NCBI RefSeq assembly: GCF_020509005.1
Contig: NC_063013.1
Coordinates: forward strand, 1,302,001-1,366,000
From: Fulvia fulva
Taxonomy: Eukaryota > Ascomycota > Dothideomycetes > Mycosphaerellales > Mycosphaerellaceae
DNA: 64,000 nucleotides
Reading direction: 5' to 3'
Shown: piece by piece, positions 42,801-56,025 of the stretch
Numbering within the stretch: the first letter of the stretch is position 1
How the letters are laid out: each line of letters begins with the position of its first letter
Notes under the pieces: generated by a model
Told to the model about the DNA's origin: nothing
The model's input: only the letters and a program-made list of their open reading frames with translations
Database searches by the model: none
Made by a program: the position numbers and the translations under genes

Positions 42801-44100
42801 CAAAGGGCTTCATGGGGAAGTTGTAGACCTCCACTGATGATTCTTGCCTATCATCTTCGGCGCTCTCCCAACTAGAGTCAACGCCGTCGCTTGTAGGATT
42901 CTCTTTCTTCACTTCATGCTCGTCGTTGGTAGCATCGCCTGCTGTTGGGACCGCCTTGCGAGAAGTGACTTTCTTGCCGGCCTGTGCCAGAGCCTGCTCG
43001 ACCTGCTTATCGACCTGCTCACCAACGCCCTCGAGAGCTTCCGAAACACTCTGGAGTGGCTTATCCGCAGCGGCTGCCGAAGCGGTGCCCTCTGATTCCA
43101 ATTTCCTGCTCTTTGAAGCTGGTGCTGCGGAGTCACCATTGTTATTCGATGATGTATCGCGGTTGTGCTTGAGGATCTCGATCTTCTTGGGCTGCACAGC
43201 ATGTACAGCCTGTACCTGTTGCTCGGGCTGCGGTGTGCGGTCGCGGTTGAGTGGCGAGGAGGAATGGAGCTCATCGAAGGGGTTGCGGTAGTTGAACATT
43301 GAAGCCTTTGACGGCTGTGGTGCTTCGAACGGCGAGCTGGCGGCGGCTGGGCTACCGAACTGACGCACTGGAGTAGAGCCGCGCTGAGAGCGGGGCTGCG
43401 AGGGTGACTCCACGGTTGTCTGTGCCATGTTCTGTGTCAATGCCTCGATGTCCGACTCTTGCTTCACTTCTGCGGGTGCGAGCTCGTTGATTGGTGCTGC
43501 AGCTGCAGCCTGTGAGTTCGGCTTCTTGAGAAGATTCAGCAAAAAGTCCTGTGGGCTGCCACTTGCAGTTCTCTGCGCCTCTGGCCTCTCTGCGCCGCCA
43601 GCTGCGAGTGGCGACGGTTGCTGAACAGACGTGTGGCGTTGGAGACTCGATACCAAGTCGGCAGCTGATAGCGGACGTTGGTGGCCGTGGTAGCTGCTGC
43701 TGCGAGAGGCGACGCTGGGTACCGCGTTCATCGAAGTCGGGCGGTTGCCTCCCACATTCTGTAGATCTGCCATTGGGCCTGCTTGGCCTTGTTGCTGGCC
43801 TGATTGACCGTTAAACTTCAGCAAGTTCAGAAGGTTGTTGGTGCGGTTCAGATCTGGAGCTTGGCCATGACCTGGTGTGCCGGCGGACGAAGCTGGTTGT
43901 GCTGGACTGAGGATGTCGCTCGATTGACGTGGGTTTGGTGTTTGCACGGGCGGTGAGAAGATGGGCGACGAGATGTTCGGCTGCTGGTACTGCTGCTGCT
44001 GCTGTTGTGCGGCCCAAAGTGAAGGCTGCGCTTGCTGCTGCTGCTGTCCGTCGGCGGACTGTGCCTTGACGCGGGCGAATAATTCGGCGAGGTCGGCCAT
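39803..44100 (-). CDS. EDC4/Ge-1-like mRNA decapping scaffold, two exons
   Basis: Model: exons 40207-44100 and 39803-40156 with a 50-nt intron (GTAAGT donor, GCTAAC branch), 1415 residues. EDC4/Ge-1 (S. pombe Pdc1) is the P-body scaffold that bridges Dcp1-Dcp2. Residues 1 to about 400 are Gln/Ser/Pro-rich with CAG-coded poly-Gln runs and short LLNLLK repeats (two copies) that could be interaction motifs. About 425-900 is the WD40-type domain. A disordered linker with Lys/Pro and Ser follows. The C-terminal ~300 residues are a long helical region with the family-typical end after the intron (WISSDRQAEIFDKLF). I chose ATG 44100 because the upstream in-frame extension is Arg/His-rich and looks untranslated. 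Confidence 0.88.
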
Positions 44101-44505
44101 GCTGATGGAGGCGAAGGCGCTGTCGCGCGCGAGGAATTGGTTGGTGCTATCAGCAGTGCGGGTGCGTAGCGATGGAACCGTGAGAAAAGGTGCGTCCAAT
44201 GTTTGTTCCGATGTGTGGAAGGGGCAGCGGCGTTGGTGTCGAAAGATGGAAGCTCGAAGTGAGTGAGCTCTAAGCGAGTCAAGCATCCGCCGCACAGGCC
44301 GTCGATCTCGCCGCCGCTGATCCTTGTCATCACGATCGTGTATGCACAAGTCATGGACATTCGAGACATTGAACATCTGTCACTTTTGCGATGACGTTTT
44401 GACAGGCTACCCTCGCGTCTGTTAGGCGATACGACAATGTCGACCTTACTCATATGCTGGATACTATACACATTTTTCGCGCTCTGCCGTGCTCCACGGC
44501 GATAA
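44101..44505. other. Intergenic, no gene seen
   Basis: Between the EDC4 start and the MDR gene's stop, both on the minus strand. It holds the EDC4 promoter and leader. Confidence 0.4.
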
Positions 44506-45671
44506 CTACGCAGCGCTCGTATCAACCTCCACCACGATCTTGCCCTTCGCTCTTCCGGTCTTTAGTCTTTCGAAAGCTTTGGGGGCATCCTCGAACCTGA
44601 ACTGAGTATCGACTACCGGCTTCACTTGACCGCTCGCCATCATCCCGCCAATCTCAGCCAAGTCCTCAGCCTTGGCCACAGCGAAGAAGCCCTGAAGCTT
44701 CCGCTTGCCTCCACCCAGAAACCCAGGCAAGAGCCTCATTGCTGCACTCTCGAGAGCGGCACGAACTGAGGCCGGAGCACCCACCTGCACGAAGACTGCT
44801 TTGGGGTTCGAATAGTCGTGGCAGTGCCAATATAGCTCTGGGTTGTGACCAACATTGTCCACAACGTGATCGAATCTGTCAAAATGTCAGCATTAGCCTG
44901 CAATGCATAGCGTCGACGCCTGGAATCGTCCTCCAGATAACGCAACACGCGGGATACTCACTTCCTGCCACTAGCCTTCAGCGCGTCAAGCACGCCCTGC
45001 TTCTTGTAGTCGATGACTTCGTCCGCACCGAGACTCTTACACAGATCCACGTTTGGTGTTGAGCAAGTCGTCGTGACATGACAGCCTTTAGCTTTGGCTA
45101 CTTGAATGCCGAAGATACCTGTGCCTCCACTCCCCCCATTGATGAAGACTCTTGATCCATCTTTCACGTATGGGACGATGGTCTGATATGCTGTGAGCCC
45201 AGCTATACAGACAGTAGCACCCCAGACCGGATCCAGACCTTCCGGTAGAACGGCCACGGCATCTTTCCTCGCCACAGCGTAGCCTGCTAGAGCACCTCCA
45301 GCGAGAACTCCTGTGCCAGAGGCGCCGAAGACCATCTGTCCGGGTCTAACGTCACTGCCATCTGCGGGTCGGACAACCTTGCCCACAACATCGATGCACG
45401 GTGTCGCAGGATTCGGCAGGAAGAATCGACTGACCAGCTGGATTTCTTGAGGCTTATAGTCAACTATGAAGTGTTGTTAGCAATGGTCTGCGGGTCGACG
45501 TGGAGACGAACCTGGGTTCAGAGCAGCGGCGATGACCTGGATGAGATGTTGATCCGCCTTGGGCTTCGGCAGTGGCGCAGATTCGTTGATCTTCAGGTTT
45601 TTTTCGAGGCCACCCTTCGTCGATGAGTATTGCCATGCTTTCATCTTCGTTGGTAGTGAAGAGTCTGCCAT
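44506..45671 (-). CDS. MDR-family zinc-type alcohol dehydrogenase / quinone reductase, three exons
   Basis: Model: exons 45512-45671, 44962-45463 and 44506-44875, introns 48 and 86 nt, 343 residues. It has an N-terminal GroES-like fold (AALNPVDYKP after the first splice). The Rossmann fold carries the nucleotide loop INGGSGGTGIFG, then a DHVVDNVG strand after the second splice, and a C-terminal FERLKTGRAKGKIVVEV typical of quinone oxidoreductase-like MDR enzymes. The Cys/His zinc ligands of classical alcohol dehydrogenases are not evident, so an NADPH-dependent quinone or enone reductase is likelier; the substrate is unknown. It resembles fungal CipB-type proteins. It diverges from the epoxide hydrolase gene across 1.0 kb. 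Confidence 0.87.
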
Positions 45672-46707
45672 TTTGATTTCTGGTGTTTGTCGTGTCGCAC
45701 AGGTACTGCTTCCACGCGGTGCTATATGTTTAGTGGTGGGATCGCTTCGTTCGTGAGCGCGGACAGTCGTTGCGCCGCAAGCAAGGTATGACCTAGAACT
45801 AGAGTTCAATGTGGCTGCACTTCCGGACTTAACTTTTCGTGATGCCGAGCGTCTTGTTAGCAACACGGCGTGAGTATCGTTACTGATGTGTCTCTCCCGA
45901 GTTCAATGTCTCAATGAAACGATTGCGCCACAAACCTACCTTCAATGTTCGCATTACCATCTTGATTGGGCAGTCTTCACTGCAAAACCATTCCAGAGAT
46001 GTATGATCTTGTCGTTGCACAACTGACTTGAGTCCCGATATGCTGAATCACAACTTCAATGTGCCTATGCGACCGAGGATATCTGTGTCCTTGCTATTAG
46101 TGATCGAAATCGAGAGCAACGTGTACTGCAGTGGTCTGATGAAAGGTGTTAAACCAGACGCCGGAGATCGGAGTGATGAATTCCTCCGCTGCCACTTCTG
46201 CCCAGCCGCTGGTTCTGTTTCATAACAACGACAACTCTCGTCTGTACACCTGAGAAGGACGATGTACGAAGGGCGGCGACACCGTGAGCTTATTGCAAGG
46301 CATGATCTGAATGCTGGTGTTGTCAACGAGAGGGGGTTCCGTCAGCAAAAGTCCAAGCGACTGCAATGCTGCATTGCCAGACTTCCTGTCTTGAGACACC
46401 GACAGAATGCTTAACAAGCCTGACGAAACTATTTGAACTTGTGCTGTACGTGACGCCAGTTCGCCAGATCAGGATACTGTCGAACTGCGTTGCATGCCGA
46501 TCTTCAATGGCACACGTTGTCAGCGTGCAATTACTTGCGCTTCAGCGATGCCCCACCGAACTACCCGAGGTGCATCAACATCATGTATGTGTAAGCTGGG
46601 ATTCCGTCAGCTCATATATAAACACACCACTCATGAACGCTTTACGGCGACTTCTTTTCTTTGAGAAACAACTTTCCCCGCCAGCAACAACAACCACCCT
46701 CAGCACC
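45672..46707. promoter_or_regulatory. Divergent promoter region, MDR / epoxide hydrolase
   Basis: No gene is seen in 1.04 kb. An A/T-rich CATATATAAA stretch at about 46612-46622, 87-97 bases before the epoxide hydrolase start, is a possible TATA element. Confidence 0.4.
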
Positions 46708-48249
46708 ATGGCAGACTACGGCAAGCTCCCAGCAGGCGTGAAGCTCGATGTGAAGCCATTCAAAGCCCACGTTGATGAACAGAAGCTGCAAGACTTCAAG
46801 ACTCTGGCCAAACTCTCGCCAGTGGTGAGTATATGCGGGGAGTGCATACATTGATATCTGGGCCAGCAATGTCTCGAAATGGATGAGCTGTCTCATACTA
46901 CGAGACTTGCCCTGTGCAGCACATACCAACGCAGCTCTCCCGAGAGACATTTCCAGCTCCGTCACGAACGATGGCTCTGTTGCCGCATCGCTGAGATTTG
47001 GCTAATCCATAATCTTTATAGGCTCCTGCGAACTACGAGAACTCCGACACATCAGTCGATCGCCGATATGGTGTCTCGAGAGACTGGATCCTGAACGCCA
47101 AGGACCACCTACTCAATCAGTTCGACTGGAGAAAGCAGGAAGACAAGATCAACAGCTATCCAAACTTCACAGCCCAGGTGAAGGACGACGTCGGCAACGA
47201 TTTGACCATTCATTTCGTGGCGCTCTTCTCCGAGAAGAAGGACGCAATGCCTCTCGCGCTGTTCCATGGTTGGCCAGGCAGCTTCCTCGAATTTTTACAG
47301 ATATTGGATCTCCTCAAGCAGAAATACGGCCCACAAGACCTGCCATATCACGTCATCGTACCCAGCATCCCCGGCTACGCCTACTCGTCAGGTCCACCTC
47401 TGAAGGGAGACTACGCTTTGGAGAATGCCTCAGAGGCTCTGAACAATCTCATGGTTGGACTGGGCTTTGGATCAGGCTACATTGCACAAGGTGGTGATCT
47501 TGGAGCCTTCGTCAGCCGCCACCTAGCGGCCCACAACGATGCCTGCAAAGGCATGCACCTCAACTTTGCCCCTATCCCACGCCCAAAGAATGCAGATGAA
47601 CTAGAAATGTCCAAAGTTGAGCAGGACGCTCTGCCAAGAGGACTCTGGTTCCGCGAAGTTGGTGCTGCATATTCGCACGAGCACGGCACCCGCACAGCGA
47701 CCATCGGACACTGTCTTAGTGCCAGCCCCATTGCTTTGCTCAGTTGGATCGGCGAGAAGTTCCTCGAGTGGTCAGATGAAGATCCACCACTTGACTTGAT
47801 CTTGGAGAGCGTTACCTTGTACTGGATGACGGACTCTTTCCCAAGATGCATCTATCCATATCGTGGCGTAAGTCCGCATCTCCACCACCTCCTCGAAGAA
47901 CTCGCTAACGATGTAGTTATCCGGCGACGATGAGCGTCCTCGCATTGCGAAGGTGAACGGTCGCGGACGCGAGCGACCATACGTCGAGAAGCCTTCAGGA
48001 TACTCGTTCTTCCCGAAGGAGCTTGTGCCCATGCCAAAGAGCTGGGTCGCTCAGACCTGCAATATGGTATCTGCCTCGGTCCACGAGACTGGAGGTCACT
48101 TTGCGGTCAGTCCAAGATTGTGTAAAGCGCTACGCTGCTGTGGCCGTACTGACTGAAGTTGACAGGCGATGGAGAAGCCAAAAGAGCTCTTGGCCGATAT
48201 TGAGGAGTACCTGCAAAAGGCGTGGACAGGCCAGTCTAGCAAGTTGTGA
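46708..48249 (+). CDS. Epoxide hydrolase, microsomal/EHN type, four exons
   Basis: Model: exons 46708-46824, 47022-47867, 47917-48105 and 48166-48249, 411 residues. It is an alpha/beta-hydrolase that adds water to epoxides by a covalent ester mechanism. The EHN N-terminal region includes DWRKQEDKINSYPNF. HGWPGSF forms the oxyanion part, the nucleophile is D198 in QGGDLG, and the catalytic His is H382 in GGHFAAME, formed exactly across the last splice. The lack of an N-terminal membrane anchor suggests a soluble fungal enzyme for detoxification or metabolite tailoring. The first intron is long for this genome (197 nt); another small exon there cannot be excluded. Confidence 0.9.
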
Positions 48250-48394
48250 GCGATTGGCCAAGTCTGCTGACTTCTTTCGCAGCTTGAGCTCCAGCGAGCG
48301 ATCAGCACACTCCGGCAAATTGAATCGTGGAACAGCTGCAAGGCAGGCGGTGTCGATTGCTGGAGATATTGGTAGTATTTCTCGTCAGATGCCA

Positions 48395-49664
48395 CTACCA
48401 CCCCGCGAAGGCATCAGCACGATCATACGACAACGAGCCTGCTGAACCAAAAACGACTTCTCGCTGCTCCGCCTCAACCTCATACTCCACAATGTCCCGC
48501 CCAGTGTAACCGTCGTCATCCTCGTCGCCTCGCATCGTCGGCGAGATTCGGAGCCCCGTCTGCTTGGGCCCAAGATTTTGACCCAGGTAATCCTCCAGAG
48601 TCCAAGTGTCGCCAACCCGCTCCGGCTCGAAGTGCTCATGCTTATCCCGCCAGAGAAATGCATGTGCAGCCACTGCGCGCCGCTTCTTCTCGAAAGTTCC
48701 TGCGTTCTGCCGTGATGGGATTTCAATCTCAACAACGACCTCCACAGTCTTGCGTTTTGCGAACGCTTTGTAGTGCTTGTGCAACTGAGTGCGGCTCTCT
48801 CTGCCGAGGCCGAAGACTACGATGCCCTGGACGTAGTCATGTGCTTTGGATGATTTCAGCACGCATGGCTGGAGAGTGGTAGGCTGCACGTGGCGGTGGA
48901 AGCCAGCGAGTAGACCTGGCGTCATTTTTCTGATGCAGTCTTCTGGAGAGCCTGTAGTCGTTAGCGGATCTGGAGCTGATGGGATGGCGCAACATATTGT
49001 GCGACTTACTTTTGCCTAGCAGGTTGGAAAGTGAACCTGGTGCCATGAACACATCGTGTATGAATGTGGGCTTGTACTTGAGGATGTCGTAGCTGCCGCC
49101 TTCTGAGATCATGTGCTCTTTGATCCGGTTATTCAAGGCGCGACTGTAGGCGACTGGTACCATTCCTGGACTTTTCGTCGGCATCTCTACGTGAAGGACG
49201 CTGGGCAGCGACTCGTCACTCTCATCACTGTCGCCAGTGCTGGTCTCGCTGGCGTCAGGCAGACTGAAAAGTTCTTGGTAGTCGCGGCGATTGTATGCTC
49301 TGCCGTTGCCGTCAAGATCCGGCACCAGAGCGTCCGCGACTTGGGACATATCGCCAGAAAGCTGTTTCCGGGGGTGCATCATCTTCTGAGCTTCTGTAAC
49401 ACCTTCTTGCTGGTTCATACGCCAATGCATAATGGTCGCTCGCTTGCGCAGATGGTTCCTGTAAAAGTGTTTGTGAGCACCGAAGCATGCCGTGCTGTAC
49501 ATGAATGGCACAGGCTGAGCAACGCGCGAAGCCGGTGACACACGTGGTCTCTCTGTCACATAAGGACCTTGGGAGTTTGGTGGCAGATCAAGAGCAATAG
49601 GGGGGACATCTCCGAGCAAGGATGAGGACTTCGACCACAGCATACCTTTTCGACGGCACGACAT
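48395..49664 (-). CDS. AIG2/gamma-glutamylcyclotransferase-like protein, two exons
   Basis: Model: exons 49010-49664 and 48395-48951 with a 58-nt intron, 403 residues. The core begins at IHDVFMAPGSLSNLLGK and continues across the splice to MTPGLLAGFHRHV, the pattern of AIG2-like/GGCT folds (short-name start, then P.L.G..R). A VQGIVVFGL strand follows. The C-terminal ~90 residues are charged. The family includes enzymes that cyclise gamma-glutamyl amines, but the long N-terminal extension (about 200 residues) is unusual and I cannot confirm the catalytic Glu. The start is uncertain: an intron or a later Met could shorten the N-terminus. Confidence 0.65.
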
Positions 49665-53182
<3,518 letters not shown>

Positions 53183-53234
53183 GCTACCTAATGGGTTATG
53201 GCTGGATAGGGGGTAAATCGCTAGCTGGCTGCAT

Positions 53235-54047
53235 TCAACGACGCAGCAAGGCTTGACGTGATAGCATGGGATGGCGTTTTACGCTGCAACGATAGAATGT
53301 TTCATTAGCTCGCCACGTGGCGATTGAGAACAATGCATCTGCCTTATTCGCGGCTCGAACCTCAGCTAACCTTCGTTCTGCCGCGATTTGGTGTAGCTGT
53401 GCCTGTGCAAGCTCTGCATCGGCCTCGGACTCTCGAATGCAGCGTCGTAGTTCCGCCTCATCATCCTCGTCCATCTTGCGCTTCTTGTGTTTGATGCGAG
53501 ACGATGCCTGTTGAACTGCAGCTTCCCGACTGTTGTCGTTGGAGACAAAACCGTGATCGTCTTCAATACCTGGCTCCCTCTTGACTGGAAGAGGATCCTC
53601 ATCATCTTCGTCGTCGTCAGCGTGACAACAGCCCGCGGAAGGTCGTTTTGTTTGCCGCGTAGTACTGGGAGGTTTGCTGTACTTCGTCACTTCGTTGTAC
53701 GACACCGTCTTTTTGAAGACCTCCTGTTTGCGCTCGAGCTTCACTTCCGCTGGTGGTGAACTTGATGTTCGGACTTGCGATCCGGTCTTCATCAATGACG
53801 CAGCGATGGTCTCCTTTATCTCATCGTCGCTGGACTCGTCCGCGCTAACACCGCCACTGTCAGACGTGTCTGGGTTCTCAGACGGCGTGTCTGGTGTCGT
53901 TCGAAGAAGGTTGCGAAGTTCGAAAATAGTCGGCTGGCTATGTGTGCCCGAAATGGGCGTAAACCAACTCGGTCTGATAGCTTTTGGGACATCTTCATGT
54001 TTATGGTACCACGTCACCGGCGGAAACGTCGAATGGTAGTCGTCCAC
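53235..54047 (-). CDS. Hypothetical acidic protein, 5' end unresolved
   Basis: The frame reads 270 residues from 54047, but the first codon is GTG and the same frame stays open with protein-like sequence up to about 54150. The true first exon therefore lies upstream. A candidate is ATG 54300-54302 (MAGQVPGDCIH...), though I found no splice that keeps phase well. The protein has a Trp/Pro-containing N-terminal part, Ser/Asp-rich stretches (DESSDDEIKE), a Lys/Arg-rich likely nuclear signal (KHKKRK) and a helical Ala/Glu C-terminus. The stop is 52 bases from the CDC48 stop (convergent). Function unknown. Confidence 0.5.
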   Translation of the reverse strand: MDDYHSTFPPVTWYHKHEDVPKAIRPSWFTPISGTHSQPTIFELRNLLRTTPDTPSENPDTSDSGGVSADESSDDEIKETIAASLMKTGSQVRTSSSPPAEVKLERKQEVFKKTVSYNEVTKYSKPPSTTRQTKRPSAGCCHADDDEDDEDPLPVKREPGIEDDHGFVSNDNSREAAVQQASSRIKHKKRKMDEDDEAELRRCIRESEADAELAQAQLHQIAAERRLAEVRAANKADALFSIATWRANETFYRCSVKRHPMLSRQALLRR

Positions 54048-54602
54048 TTTCGCTGATGCGGCACTTAGATGGCCTCGTTGAATGAAGACTGCAATGCAGC
54101 CTTGGTTTGCGACGCCGGTTTCTTGCCATAGGGTCTCTGTGCTGTGCTCTTCGACGTGCCCTGGATGGATTTGTTAGATGATGTCAAAGAGCGGTGTGGG
54201 ATACGGCAAACTCACCTACCGCCCTGCTACCCTGACTACTTTCCCGGGTGCAATCTTCGCGGATGCTGTATGGATGCAGTCTCCCGGAACCTGGCCGGCC
54301 ATGTCGCAAACCGAGTGCCCGACAGCTTGGGTCTCGTAAGGCACGGCCTGTGGGAGCGGTGTTGGTTATATGCAGCGGCCTTCACACAGTCACAGACGTT
54401 GGAGTGTGCAGGCTATCGCCAGTGAGAGCCTCCCGAATCTTGACTACGGCTTTGTCCACTTCCGTCGCTTTCACTGGACGGCTGGAGTTCAGCTCCTCAG
54501 CTCCCGTCGGCATCCATGTCCCTCCTCATATTACAAAGCTCCTCTCTGGTCAGGCATTTGCATTGCTGCCTGTGGACTCGTTGAGACCCAGTTCTATGTC
54601 TG

Positions 54603-55280
54603 GTGGCAAGAGCGAACCTTGAAATTGGGCAAGCCGTGCAAGCAGAGGAATCGGCAGACCTTCCAACTCTGACTCGCGGAGTCGCGTGGCCAAGAGAGGC
54701 ACAGAGGTTCGCGTCGACCACGCGCTTCCTCCTCTCCCATATCACCAACGGTCATTGTCAAGGCTCGAGAAGTCTTGAACTTGTTCGTCGTGAGTGTGAT
54801 GCGGAGTCTGTGGACATACTGCGGGAAAGAGAGCCACTCGCTGAAGTACAGGTACTAACAAACGTCTGGGAGAAGACGGGGTTCGTCAGCATCAACGAAG
54901 GACCACAGTGGCTGAGATCTCCAGACGGGTCATGGCAAGGTCTCGTCTACAGCTGCGGTGCGAGCTGGACAAAGGATTACAAGATGGCGACTCTCAGATT
55001 TGTTGGTAAAGATCCACTTGATCCCGATTCTTGGGAGAAGAGTTCAGGACCACTGCTACAGAATGCAGAGCAGGGTGGTCCCTATGGCCCAGGTCATGGC
55101 AGCTTCTTGCATTTCGACGACATCACAGTCTGCCTGTTTCACGCTACAGACAAGGATACCGATGGTAATCAGGGTCGCAAATGTCGACTGCAGAGAGTGT
55201 TCTGGACGGAGGATGGACCGTACATGGGCCAAACTGTGGGGCATACCACGATCTGCGAACTTTTGCGGAGGACTCCTTGA
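54603..55280 (+). pseudogene. GH43 glycoside hydrolase relic
   Basis: About 225 codons without an ATG start. Residues about 90-205 match the second half of GH43 enzymes: a WEKTGFVSINEGPQWL stretch, then SWTKDYKMA, a PYGPGHGSF block and a RVFWTEDGPYMGQ end. GH43 enzymes (arabinofuranosidases, xylosidases) have a five-bladed propeller of at least 300 residues. The first half, including the catalytic Asp near the N-terminus, is not found upstream; only scrambled short frames occur. It is probably a truncated or decayed gene. It sits just before the intact GH31 gene, so a plant-wall or starch degradation neighbourhood may once have been larger. Confidence 0.6.
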
Positions 55281-56025
55281 CAAACATCAGAGACCTCAGG
55301 TACGACACAATCTGTCGACTCTCGCCAGCAGTCTGCGACAAAGATTAGATCTTCACGCAAATCCGCGGTACACTGCCTCATCGTGCCGTTGAAGATAGCA
55401 GTCTGGTGTATGTGCGCGAATGGAAGCATCCTGACCAGAAACCATCAGCCTTGGTGTTTCTCTGTTGAACTTCATCGGTCCGTTCTTCGAGGGCCTTCCG
55501 CGGACATTGGCGTTACTGTTCATGACGGTTCTGGAATACGTAACACACTGCTCTTCGTTCAATGATCAGGAATCGTATGTCAACAATGAGTCGGACTCTT
55601 TCTCGGGGTCGTAGATCTCTCCCCTCAGGCTTGGCTCTTGGTATAGCGGAGCCGTTCCAGGAGCTGCGCCATCTGACGGCAGCGGCAATCTTGGCAGGGC
55701 ATCCTTCGACGTCAGCATTGTGTTTTCCTGCAGACTGATGCAACTTTGTTCCCGCATGCCCATGGACGTGTGGTAATGAACTTGCTCCCAGATCGACTCA
55801 ATTCTGCCGAGAAGAGACACGTCGGCCTTATTGTCGATGCAATACGCCGTGCATGTGCGTATAAGCATCTGTATGATGGAGTGCAGTCTTCAATGCACGC
55901 CCCTCCCTTGACCTAGTCAAGGTTCCCAAGTTGGGTGTAGCAACATGGGATTCAAAAGCGAGGCGAATGCACTGCAACTTTCAATCGTGGAGTAGTGGAC
56001 AAACGACTCTACCCTTTTGCCTAGC
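55281..56025. other. Intergenic with a possible gene fragment on the minus strand
   Basis: A minus-strand frame at 55566-55868 (100 codons from an ATG just after a CAG acceptor-like site) looks protein-like: a SLLGRIESIWEQV helix and an acidic LYQEPSLRGEIYDPEKESD end, resembling the C-terminus of some longer protein. No matching upstream part was found. The rest holds the agdC promoter. Confidence 0.25.

Noticed and set aside
40168..44376. Longer start of the EDC4-like gene at 44376
   Set aside because: The extra 92 residues are Arg/His-rich with no conserved look; ATG 44100 begins MADLAELFARVK, the natural start.
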